DNA from: Bombus terrestris
Lineage: Eukaryota; Arthropoda; Insecta; Hymenoptera; Apidae
DNA length: 64,000 nucleotides
NCBI RefSeq assembly: GCF_910591885.1
Contig: NW_025963549.1
Location: 3,782,001-3,846,000 of the forward strand
Direction of reading: 5' to 3'
The notes under the pieces are model-generated. The model was not told the DNA's origin, searched no databases, and was given only the letters and a program-made list of their open reading frames with translations. Below are positions 50,396 to 63,100 of the stretch, piece after piece. How positions within the stretch are numbered: position 1 is the first letter of the stretch; every line of letters begins with the position of its first letter. The translations under genes were made by a program, and so were the position numbers.

Positions 50396-53300
50396 ATTGG
50401 CACCAGCGCGAGGAACCGCAAGTCTTTATCGAGTTGCGTACTGACAAAAGTTTACAGTTTATCAATAGTTTTACATAAATAGTAATATTTCCACATAGTA
50501 CAGTGCAAGGTGTGGTCCGAAATCGCTGACAAAATTAGGCAATAACAGGAAATATATGCAAGGCAATATAAGGTATATGTATAGCTTGGAAATTGTAATC
50601 GTTGCTCGCTCGCTCCGCTCGCTCGTAAAAATCTAGTCCGACCTCACAACCGATCCGACACGTTAGCAAATTTGAAATAAGTCGCCTCCTTATCGAATAA
50701 CGAACGCAGGAGGGACTGGTTTTAAGTTAGGCTATATTTTTCGAGCGAGCGCAGAGAGCGAGGGTCGCGTAAATGTGTGTCACAATCCAACGGTTTGGCA
50801 CATAGGAACATTGAAATATTCGCACCAGCCGGAGGAGCCGGAAGTCTTTATCGAATTGCGTACTGACGAAAGTTTACAGTTTATCAATAGTTTTACATAA
50901 ATAGTAATAGTTCCACATAATACAGTGCAACGTGTGGTCCGAAGTCGCTGACAAAATTAGGCAATAACAGGATATATATGCAAGGCAATATAAGGTATAT
51001 GTATAGCAGGGAAATTGTAATCGTTGCTCGCTCCCTCCGCTCGCTCCTATAAATCTAGCCCAACCACACAACCGATCCGACACGTTAGCAAATTTGAAAT
51101 TAGTCGCCTCCTTATCGAATAACGAACGCCAGAGGGATTGGTTTTAGGTTAGGCCATAGTTTTCGAGCGAGCGCAGCGAGCGAGGGACGCGTAAAGGTGT
51201 GTCACAAACCAACGGTTTGGCACATAGGGACATTGATATATTTGCACCAGCCCGAGGAACCGCAAGTCTTTATCGAATTGCGTACTGGCAAAAGTTTACA
51301 GTTTAACAATAGTTTTACATAAATAGTAAAATTTCCATATAGTACAGTACAACGTGTGGTCCGAAATTGCTGACAAAATTTGGCAATAACAGGAAATACA
51401 TGCAAGGCAATATAAGGTATATGTATAGCGTGGAAATTGTAATCGTTGCTCGCTCGCTCCGCTCGCTCGTAAAAATTTAGTCCAACCTCACAACCGATCC
51501 GACACGTTAGTAAATTTGAAATAAGTCGCCTCCTTATCGAATAACGAACGCAAGAGGGATTGCTTTTAGGTTAGGCTATAGTTTTCGAGCGAGCGCAGCG
51601 AGCGAGGGACGCGTAAAGGTGTGTCACAAACCAACGGATTGGCACCTAGGGACATTGAAATATTGGCACCAGCCCGAGGAACCGCAAATCCCTATCGAAC
51701 TGCGTACTGACAAAAGTTTACAGTTTACCAATAGTTTGACAGAAATAGTAATATTTCCACGTAGTACAGTGCAACGTGTGGTCCGAAATCGCTGACAAAA
51801 TTAGGCAATAACAGGAAATATATGCAAGGCAATATAAGGTATATGTATAGCGTGGAAATTGTAATCGTTGCTCGCTCGCTCCGCGCCCTCGTAAAAATCT
51901 AGTCCAACCTCACAACCGATCCGACACGTTAGAAAATTTGAAATAAGTCGCCTCCTGATCGAATAACGGACGCAAGAGGCATTGGTTTTAGGTTAGGCTA
52001 TATTTTTCGAGCGAGCGAGGGACGCGCAAAGGTGTGTCACAAACCAACGGTTTGGCACATAGGGACATTGAAATATTCGCACCAGCCCGAGAAACCGCAA
52101 GTATTTATCGAATTGCGTACTGACAAAAGTTTACAGTTTATCAATAGTTTTACATAAATCGTAATATTTCCACATAGTACAGTGCAACGTGTGGTCCGAA
52201 ATCGCTGACAAAATTGGGCAATAACAGGAAATATATGCAAGGCAATATAAGGTATATGTATAGCTTGGAAGTTGTAATCGTTGTTCGCTCGCTCCGCTCG
52301 CTCGTAAAAATCTAGCCCAACCACACAACCGATCCGACACGTTAGCAAATTTGAAATAAGTCGCCTCATTAGCGAATATCGAACGCAAGAGGGCTTGGTT
52401 TTAGGTGAGGCTATAGTTTTTGAGCGAGCGCAGCGAGCGATTGACGCGTAAAGGTGTGTCACAAACCAACGGTTTGGCACATAGGGACATTGCAATATTG
52501 GCACCAGCCCGAGGAACCGCAAGTCTTTATCGAATTGCGTACTGGCAAAAGTATACAGTTTATCAATAGTTTTACATAAATAGTAATATTTCCACATAGT
52601 ACAGTGCAATGTGTGGTCCGAAATCGCTGACAAAATTAGGCAATAACAGGAAATATATGCAAGGCAATATAAGGTATATGTATAGCGTGGAAATTGTAAT
52701 CGTTGCTCGCTCGCTCCGCTCGCTCATAAAAATCTAGTCCAACCTCACAACCGATCCGACACGTTAGCAAATTTGAAATAAGTCGCCTCCATATCGAATA
52801 ACGAACGCAAGAGGGCTTGGTTTTAGGTTAGGCTATAGTTTTCGAGCGAGCGCAGCGAGCGAGGGACGCGTGAAGGTGTGTCACAAACCAACGGTTTGGC
52901 ACATAGGGACATTGAAATCTTCGCACCAGTCCGAGGAACCGCAAGTCTTTATCGAATTGCGTACTGACGAAAGTTTACAGCTTATCAATAGTTTTACATA
53001 AATAGTAATATTTCCACATAATACAGTGCAACGTGTGGTCCGAAGTCGCTGACAAAATTAGGCAATAACAGGATATATATGCAAGGCAATATAAAATATA
53101 TGTATAGCGTGGAAATTGTAATCGTTGCTCGCTCCCTCCGCTCGCTCGTAAAAATCTACTCTAGCCTCACAACCCATCCGACACGTTAGAAAATTCGAAA
53201 TAAGTCGTCTCCTTATCGAATAACGAACGCAAGAGGGATTGGTTTTAGGTTAGGCTATAGTTTTCGAGCGCAGCGAGCGCGGGACGCGTAAAGGTGTGTC

Positions 53301-53540
53301 ACCAACCAACAGTTTGCCACATAGGGACATTGAAATATTCGCACCATCCCGAGGAGCCGGAAGTCTTTATCGAACTGCGTACTGTCCAAAGTTTACAGTT
53401 TATCACTAGTTTTACATAAATAGTAATATTTCCACATAGTACAGTGCAACGTGTGTTCCGAAATCGCTGACAAAATTAGGCAATAACAGGAAATATATGC
53501 AAGGCAATATAAGGTATATGTATAGCGTGGAAATTGTAAT
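50395..53540 (+). repeat. Linker segment between the two superunit copies
   Basis: Monomers start at 50501, 50923, 51345, 51767, 52180, 52602, 53024 and 53442. Bases ~50,665-51,537 match ~37,235-38,107 (offset 13,430). Bases ~51,360-52,440 match ~58,895-59,975 (offset 7,535). The second half of 52602 together with 53024 matches 60981-61403 (offset 8,379). Longest ORF of the window (52,037-52,633, minus) lies here, but it reads satellite sequence in two successive frames and is not taken as a gene. Confidence 0.8.
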
Positions 53541-56500
53541 CGTTGCTCGCTCGCTCCGCGCCCTCGTAAAAATCTAGTCCAACCTCACAACCGATCCGAC
53601 ACGTTAGAAAATTTGAAATAAGTCGCCTCCTGATCGAATAACGGACGCAAGAGGGATTGGTTTTAGGTTAGGCTATATTTTTCGAGCGAGCGAGGGACGC
53701 GTAAAGGTGTGTCACAAACCAACGGTTTGGCACATAGGGACATTGAAATATTCGCACCAGCCCGAGAAACCGCAAGTATTTATCGAATTGCGTACTGACA
53801 AAAGTTTACAGTTTATCAATAGTTTTACATAAATAGTAATATTTCCACATAAAACAGTGCAACGTGTGGTTCGAAGTCGCTGACAAAATTAGGCAATAAC
53901 AGGATATATATGCAAGGCAATATAAGGTATATGTATAGCGTGGAAATTGTAATCGTTGCTCGCTCCCTCCGCTCGCTCGTAAAAAACTACTCCAGCCTCA
54001 CAACCGATCCGACACGTTAGAAAATTCGAAATAAGTCGCCTCCTTATCGAATAACGAATGCAAGAGGGATTGGTTTTAGGTTAGGCTATAGTTTTCGAGC
54101 GCAGCGAGCGAGGGACGCGTAAAGGTGTGTCACATACCAACGGTTTGGCACATAGGGACATTGAAATATTCGCACCAGCCCGAGGAACCGCAAGTCTTTA
54201 TCGAATTGCGTACTGGCAAAAGTTTACAGTTTATCAATAGTTTTATATAAATAGTAATATTTCCACATAGTACAGTGCAACGTGTGGTCCGAAATCGCTG
54301 ACAAAGTTAGGCAATAACAAGAAATATATGCAAGGCAATATAAGGTATATTTATAGCGTGGAAATTGTAATCGTTGCTCGCTCGCTCCGCTCGCTCGTAA
54401 AAATCTAGTCCAACCTCACAACCGATCCGACACGTTAGTAAATTTGAAATACGTCGCCTCCTTATCGAATAACGAACGCAAGAGGGATTGCTTTTAGGTT
54501 AGGCTATAGTTTTCGAGCGAGCGCAGCGAGCGAGGGACGCGTAAAGGTGTGTCACAAACCAACGGTTTGGCACATAGGGACATTGAAATATTCGCACCAG
54601 CCCGAGGAACCGCAAGTATTTATCGAATTGCGTACTGACAAAAGTTTACAGTTTACCAATAGTTTTACATAAATAGTAATATTTCCACATAGTACAGCGC
54701 AACGTGTGGTCCGTAATCGCTGACAAAGTTAGGCAATAACAAGAAATATATGCAAGGCAATATAAGGTATATGTATAGCGTGGAAATTGTAATCGTTGCT
54801 CGCTCGCTCCGCTCGCTCATAAAAATCTAGTCCAACCTCACAACCGATCCGACACGTTAGTAAATTTGAAATAAGTCGCCTCCTTATCGAATAACGAACG
54901 CAAGAGGGATTTGTTTTAGGTTAGGCTATAGTTTTCGTGCGAGCGCAGCGAGCGAGGGGCGCGTAAAGGTGTGTCACAAACCAACGGTTTGGCACATAGG
55001 GACATTGAAATATTGGCACCAGCCCGAGGAACCGCAAGTCTTTATCGAATTGCGTACTGGCAAAACTTTACTGTTTATCAATAGTTTTACATAAATAGTG
55101 ATATTTCCACATAGTACAGTGCAACGTGTGGTCCGAAATCGCTGACAAAATTAGGCAATAACAGGAAATATATGCAAGGCAATATAAGGTATATGTATAG
55201 CGTGGAAATTGTAATCGTTGCTCGCTCGCTCCGCTCGCTCATAAAAATCTAGTCCAACCTCACAACCGATCCGACACGTTAGTAAATTTGACATAAGTCG
55301 CCTCCTTATCGAATAACGAACGCAAGAGGGATTTGTTTTAGGTTAGGCTATAGTTTTCGTGCGAGCGCAGCGAGCGAGGGGCGCGTAAAGGTGTGTCACA
55401 AACCAACGGTTTGGCACATAGGGACATTGAAATATTGGCACCAGCCCGAGGAACCGCAAGTCTTTATCGAGTTGCGTACTGACAAAAGTTTACAGTTTAT
55501 CAATAGTTTTACATAAATAGTAATATTTCCACATAGTACAGTGCAATGTGTGGTCCGAAATCGCAGACAAAGTTAGGCAATAACAGGAAATATATGCAAG
55601 GCAATATAAGGTATATGTATAGCGTGGAAATTGTAATCGTTGCTCGCTCGCTCCGCTCCCTCGTAAAAATCTAGTCCAACCTCACAACCGATCCGACACG
55701 TTAGAAAATTTGAAATAAGTCGCCTCCTGATCGAATAACGGACGCAAGAGGGATTGGTTTTAGGTTAGGCTATATTTTTCGAGCGAGCGAGGGACGCGTA
55801 AAGGTGTGTCACAAACCAACGGTTTGGCACATAGGGACATTGAAATATTCGCACCAGCCCGAGAAACCGCAAGTATTTATCGAATTGCGTACTGACAAAA
55901 GTTTACAGTTTATCAATAGTTTTACATAAATAGTAATATTTCCACATAATACAGTGCAACGTGTGGTTCGAAGTCGCTGACAAAATTAGGCAATAACAGG
56001 ATATATATGCAAGGCAATATAAGGTATATGTATAGCGTGGAAATTGTAATCGTTGCTCGCTCCCTCCGCTCGCTCGTAAAAAACTACTCCAGCCTCACAA
56101 CCGATCGGACACGTTAGAAAATTCGAAATAAGTCGCCTCCTTATCGAATAACGAACGCAAGAGGGATTGGTTTTAGGTTAGGCTATAGTTTTCGAGCGCA
56201 GCGAGCGAGGGACGCGTAAAGGTGTGTCACATACCAACGGTTTGGCACATAGGGACATTGAAATATTCGCACCAGCCCGAGGAACCGCAAGTCTTTATCG
56301 AGTTGCGTACTGGCAAAAGTTTACAGTTTATCAATAGTTTTATATAAATAGTAATATTTCCACATAGTACAGTGCAACCTGTGGTCCGAAATCGCTGACA
56401 AAGTTAGGCAATAACAAGAAATATATGCAAGGCAATATAAGGTATATTTATAGCGTGGAAATTGTAATCGTTGCTCGCTCGCTCCGCTCGCTCGTAAAAA

Positions 56501-58460
56501 TCTAGTCCAACCTCACAACCGATCCGACACGTTAGTAAATTTGAAATAAGTCGCCTCCTTATCGAATAACGAACGCAAGAGGGACTGGTTTTAGGTTAGG
56601 CTATAGTTTTCGAGCGAGCGCAGCGAGCGAGGGACGCGTAAAGGTGTGTCACAAACCAACGGTTTGGCACATAGGGACATTGAAATATTCGCACCAGCCC
56701 GAGGAACCGCAAGTATTTATCGAATTGCGTACTGACAAAAGTTTACAGTTTACCAATAGTTTTACATCAATAGTAATATTTCCACATAGTACAGCGCAAC
56801 GTGTGGTCCGAAATCGCTGACAAAGTTAGGCAATAACAAGAAATATATGCAAGGCAATATAAGGTATATGTATAGCGTGGAAATTGTAATCGTTGCTCGC
56901 TCGCTCCGCTCGCTCGTAAAAATCTAGTCCAACCTCACAACCGATCCGACACGTTAGAAAATTTGAAATAAGTCGCCTCCTTATCGAATAACGGACGCAA
57001 GAGGGATTGGTTTTAGGTTAGGCTATATTTTTCGAGCGAGCGAGGGACGCGTAAAGGTGTGTCACAAACCAACGGTTTGGCACATAGGGACATTGAAATA
57101 TTGGCACCAGCCCGAGGAACCGCAAGTCTTTATCGAATTGCGTACTGGCAAAACTTTACAGTTTATCAATAGTTTTACATAAATAGTAATATTTCCACAT
57201 AGTACAGTGCAACGTGTGGTCCGAAATCGCTGACAAAATTAGGCAATAACAGGAAATATATGCAAGGCAATATAAGGTATATGTATAGCGTGGAAATTGT
57301 AATCGTTGCTCGCTCGCTCCGCTCGCTCATAAAAATCTAGTCCAACCTCACAACCGATCCGACACGTTAGTAAATTTGAAATAAGTCGCCTCCTTATCGA
57401 ATAACGAACGCAAGAGGGATTTGTTTTAGGTTAGGCTATAGTTTTCGTGCGAGCGGAGCGAGCGAGGGGCGCGTAAAGGTGTGTCACAAACCAACGGATT
57501 GGCTCCTAGGGACATTGAAATATTGGCACCAGCGCGAGGAACCGCAAGTCTTTATCGAGTTGCGTACTGACAAAAGTTTACAGTTTATCAATAGTTTTAC
57601 ATAAATAGTAATATTTCCACATAGTACAGTGCAATGTGTGGTCCGAAATCGCAGACAAAGTTAGGCAATAACAGGAAATATATGCAAGGCAATATAAGGT
57701 ATATGTATAGCGTGGAAATTGTAATCGTTGCTCGCTCGCTCCGCTCCCTCGTAAAAATCTAGTCCAACCTCACAACCGATCCGACACGTTAGAAAATTTG
57801 AAATAAGTCGCCTCCTGATCGAATAACGGACGCAAGAGGGATTGGTTTTAGGTTAGGCTATATTTTTCGAGCGAGCGAGGGACGCGTAAAGGTGTGTCAC
57901 AAACCAACGGTTTGGCACATAGGGACATTGAAATATTCGCACCAGCCCGAGAAACCGCAAGTATTTATCGAATTGCGTACTGACAAAAGTTTACAGTTTA
58001 TCAATAGTTTTACATAAATAGTAATATTTCCACATAATACAGTGCAACGTGTGGTTCGAAGTCGCTGACAAAATTAGGCAATAACAGGATATATATGCAA
58101 GGCAATATAAGGTATATGTATAGCGTGGAAATTGTAATCGTTGCTCGCTCCCTCCGCTCGCTCGTAAAAAACTACTCCAGCCTCACAACCGATCGGACAC
58201 GTTAGAAAATTCGAAATAAGTCGCCTCCTTATCGAATAACGAACGCAAGAGGGATTGGTTTTAGGTTAGGCTATAGTTTTCGAGCGCAGCGAGCGAGGGA
58301 CGCGTAAAGGTGTGTCACATACCAACGGTTTGGCACATAGGGACATTGAAATATTCGCACCAGCCCGAGGAACCGCAAGTCCTTATCGAGTTGCGTACTG
58401 GCAAAAGTTTACAGTTTATCAATAGTTTTATATAAATAGTAATATTTCCACATAGTACAG
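53540..58460 (+). repeat. 5-monomer HOR, second copy of the 7,957-bp superunit
   Basis: Monomers start at 53855, 54273, 54695, 55117, 55539, 55952, 56370, 56792, 57205, 57627 and 58040. They align with 45898-50083 at a constant offset of 7,957 bp, including the 2,097 then 2,088 bp spacing and all 418- and 413-bp monomers. I noted roughly two dozen differences, for example GGTTTGGCACATAGG near 55,407 where the first copy has GGATTGGCTCCTAGG near 47,450, and AATCGCAGAC near 55,560 for AATCCCCGAC near 47,603. These scattered differences argue against an assembly artefact. Confidence 0.9.
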
Positions 58461-60137
58461 TGCAACGTGTGGTCCGAAATCGCTGACAAAGTTAGGCAAT
58501 AACAAGAAATATATGCAAGGCAATATAAGGTATATGTATAGCGAGGAAATTGTAATCGTTGCTCGCTCGCTCCGCTCGCTCGTAAAAATCTAGTCCAACC
58601 TCACAACCGATCCGACACGTTAGAAAATTTGAAATAAGTCGCCTCTTTATCGAATAACGAACGCAAGAGGGATTGGTTTTAGGTTAGGCCATAGTTTTCG
58701 AGCGAGCGCAGCGAGCGAGGGACGCGTAAAGGTGTGTCACAAACCAACGGATTGGCTCCTAGGGACATTGAAATATTGGCACCAGCGCGAGGAAGCGCAA
58801 GTCTTTATCGAGTTGCGTACTGACAAAAGTTTACAGTTTATCAATAGTTTTACATAAATAGTAATATTTCCACATAGTACAGTGCAAGGTGTGGTCCGAA
58901 ATTGCTGACAAAATTTGGCAATAACAGGAAATACATGCAAGGCAATATAAGGTATATGTATAGCGTGGAAATTGTAATCGTTGCTCGCTCGCTCCGCTCG
59001 CTCGTAAAAATTTAGTCCAACCTCACAACCGATCCAACACGTTAGTAAATTTGAAATAAGTCGCCTCCTTATCGAATAACGAACGCAAGAGGGATTGCTT
59101 TTAGGTTAGGCTATAGTTTTCGAGCGAGCGCAGCGAGCGAGGGACGCGTAAAGGTGTGTCACAAACCAACGGATTGGCACCTAGGGACATTGAAATATTG
59201 GCACCAGCCCGAGGAACCGCAAATCCCTATCGAACTGCGTACTGACAAAAGTTTACAGTTTACCAATAGTTTGACATAAATAGTAATATTTCCACATAGT
59301 ACAGTGCAACGTGTGGTCCGAAATCGCTGACAAAATTAGGCAATAACAGGAAATATATGCAAGGCAATATAAGGTATATGTATAGCGTGGAAATTGTAAT
59401 CGTTGCTCGCTCGCTCCGCGCCCTCGTAAAAATCTAGTCCAACCTCACAACCGATCCGACACGTTAGAAAATTTGAAATAAGTCGCCTCCTGATCGAATA
59501 ACGGACGCAAGAGGCATTGGTTTTAGGTTAGGCTATATTTTTCGAGCGAGCGAGGGACGCGCAAAGGTGTGTCACAAACCAACGGTTTGGCACATAGGGA
59601 CATTGAAATATTCGCACCAGCCCGAGAAACCGCAAGTATTTATCGAATTGCGTACTGACAAAAGTTTACAGTTTATCAATAGTTTTACATAAATCGTAAT
59701 ATTTCCACATAGTACAGTGCAACGTGTGGTCCGAAATCGCTGACAAAATTGGGCAATAACAGGAAATATATGCAAGGCAATATAAGGTATATGTATAGCT
59801 TGGAAGTTGTAATCGTTGTTCGCTCGCTCCGCTCGCTCGTAAAAATCTAGCCCAACCACACAACCGATCCGACACGTTAGCAAATTTGAAATAAGTCGCC
59901 TCATTAGCGAATATCGAACGCAAGAGGGCTTGGTTTTAGGTGAGGCTATAGTTTTTGAGCGAGCGCAGCGAGCGATTGACGCGTAAAGGTGTGTCACAAA
60001 CCAACGGTTTGGCACATAGGGACATTGAAATATTCGCACCAGCCCGAGGAACCGCAAGTCTTTATAGAATTGCGTACTGACAAAAGTTTACAGTTTATCA
60101 ATAGTTTTACATAAACAGTAATATTTCCACATAGTAC
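58460..60137 (+). repeat. Second copy of the linker segment
   Basis: Monomers start at 58458, 58880, 59302 and 59715. Bases ~58,895-59,975 repeat ~51,360-52,440 at an offset of 7,535, including the rare TTTGACATAAATAG or TTTGACAGAAATAG, GAGGCATTGG, ACGCGCAAAGG, AATTGGGCAATAAC and TTAGCGAATATCG states. Beyond the right arm of 59715 the matching offset changes to 7,957, one monomer longer than 7,535. No gene is present. Confidence 0.8.
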
Positions 60138-63100
60138 AGTGCAACGTGTGGTCGGAAATCGCTGACAAAATTAGGCAATAACAGGAAATATATGCAAGGC
60201 AATATAAGGTATATGTATAGCGTGGAAATTGTAATCGTTGCTCGCCCGCTCCGCTCCCTCGTAAAAATCTAGTCCAACCTCACAACCGATCCGACACGTT
60301 AGAAAATTTGAAATAAGTCGCCTCCTTATCGAATAACGAACGCAAGAGGGATTGGTTTTAGGTTAGGCTATAGTTTTCGAGCGAGCGCAGCGAGCGAGGG
60401 ACGCGTAAAGGTGTGTCACAAACCAACGGTTTGGCACATAGGGACATTGCAATATTGGCACCAGCCCGAGGAACCGCAAGTCTTTATCGAATTGCGTACT
60501 GGCAAAAGTATACAGTTTATCAATAGTTTTACATAAATAGTAATATTTCCACATAGTACAGTGCAATGTGTGGTCCGAAATCGCTGACAAAATTAGGCAA
60601 TAACAGGAAATATATGCAAGGCAATATAAGGTATATGTATAGCGTGGAAATTGTAATCGTTGCTCGCTCGCTCCGCTCGCTCATAAAAATCTAGTCCAAC
60701 CTCACAACCGATCCGACACGTTAGTAAATTTGAAATAAGTCGCCTCCTTATCGAATAACGAACGCAAGAGGGATTGGTTTTAGGTTGGGCTATATTTTTC
60801 GAGCGAGCGCAGCGAGCGAGGTACGCGTAAAGTTGTGTCACAAACCAACGGTTTGGCACATAGGGACATTGAAATATTCGCACCAGCCCGAGGAACCGCA
60901 AGTATTTATCGAATTGCGTACTGACAAAAGTTTACAGTTTACCAATAGTTTTACATAAATCGTAATATTTCCACATAGTACAGTGCAACGTGTGGTCCGA
61001 AATCGCTGACAAAATTGGGCAATAACAGGAAATATATGCAAGGCAATGTAAGGTATATGTATAGCTTGGAAGTTGTAATCGTTGTTCGCTCGCTCCGCTC
61101 GCTCGTAAAAATCTAGTCCAACCTCACAACCGACCCGACACGTTAGCAAATTTGAAATAAGTCGCCTCCATATCGAATAACGAACGCAAGAGGGCTTGGT
61201 TTTAGGTTAGGCTATAGTTTTCGAGCGAGCGCAGCGAGCGAGGGACGCGTGAAGGTGTGTCACAAACCAACGGTTTGGCACATAGGGACATTGAAATCTT
61301 CGCACCAGTCCGAGGAACCGCAAGTCTTTATCGAATTGCGTACTGACGAAAGTTTACAGCTTATCAATAGTTTTACATAAATAGTAATATTTCCACATAA
61401 TACAGTGCAACGTGTGGTCCGAAGTCGCTGACAAAATTAGGCAATAACAGGATATATATGCAAGGCAATATAAAATATATGTATAGCGTGGAAATTGTAA
61501 TCGTTGCTCGCTCCCTCCGCTCGCTCGTAAAAATCTACTCTAGCCTCACAACCCATCCGACACGTTAGAAAATTCGAAATAAGTCGCCTCCTTATCGAAT
61601 AACGAACGCAAGAGGGATTGGTTTTAGGTTAGGCTATAGTTTTCGAGCGCAGCGAGCGAGGGACGCGTAAAGGTGTGTCACCAACCAACAGTTTGCCACA
61701 TAGGGACATTGAAATATTCGCACCATCCCGAGGAGCCGGAAGTCTTTATCGAACTGCGTACTGTCCAAAGTTTACAGTTTATCACTAGTTTTACATAAAT
61801 AGTAATATTTCCACATAGTACAGTGCAACGTGTGTTCCGAAATCGCTGACATAATTAGGCAATAACAGGAAATATATGCAAAGCAATATAAGGTATATGT
61901 ATAGCGTGGAAATTGTAATCGTTGCTCGCCCGCTCCGCTCCCTCGTAAAAATCTAGTCCAACCTCACAACCGATCCGACACGTTAGAAAATTTGAAATAA
62001 GTCGCCTCCTTATCGAATAACGAACGCAAGAGGGATTGGTTTTAGGTTAGGCTATAGTTTTCGAGCGAGCGCAGCGAGCGAGGGACGCGTAAAGGTGTGT
62101 CACAAACCAACGGTTTGGCACATAGGGACATTGAAATATTGGCACCAGCCCGAGGAACCGCAAGTCTTTATCGAATTGCGTACTGGCAAAAGTTTACAGT
62201 TTATCAATAGTTTTATATAAATAGTAATATTTCCACATAGTACAGTGCAATGTGTGGTCCGAAATCGCTGACAAAATTAGGCAATAACAGGAAATATATG
62301 CAAGGCAATATAAGGTATATGTATAGCGTGGAAATTGTAATCGTTGCTCGCTCGCTCCGCTCGCTCATAAAAATCTAGTCCAACCTCACAACCGATCCGA
62401 CACGTTAGTAAATTTGAAATAAGTCGCCTCCTTATCGAATAACGAACGCAAGAGAGATTGGTTTTAGGTTAGGCTATATTTTTCGAGCGAGCGCAGCGAG
62501 CGAGGTACGCGTAAAGTTGTGTCACAAACCAACGGTTTGGCACATAGGGACATTGAAATATTCGCACTAGCTCGAGGAACCGCAAGTCTTTATCGAATTG
62601 CGTACTGACAAAAGTTTACAGTTTATAAATAGTTTTACATAAATAGTAATATTTCCACATAGTACAGTGCAACTTGTTGTCCGAAATCGCTGACAAAATC
62701 AGGCAATAACAGGAAATATATGCAAGGCAATATAAGGTATATGTATAGCATGGAAATTGTAATCGTTGCTCGCTCGCTCCGCTCGCTCCTATAAATCTAG
62801 CCCAACCACACAACCGATCCGACACGATAGCAAATTTGAAATAAGTCGCCTCATTAGCGAATATCGAACGCAAGAGGGCTTGGTTTTAGGTTAGGCTATA
62901 GTTTTTGAGCGAGCGCAGCGAGCGATTGACGCGTAAAGGTGTGTCACAAACCAACGGTTTGGCACATAGGGACATTGAAATATTCGCACCAGTCCGAGGA
63001 ACCGCAAGTCTTTATCGAATTGCGTACTGACGAAAGTTTACAGTTTATCAATAGTTTTACATAAATAGTAATATTTCCACATAATACAGTGCAACGTGTG

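Noticed and set aside
45490..58460. Assembly duplication as explanation for the 7,957-bp repeat
   Set aside because: The two copies differ at about two dozen scattered or clustered sites, more than expected for an artefactual duplicate, though only spanning long reads can settle it.
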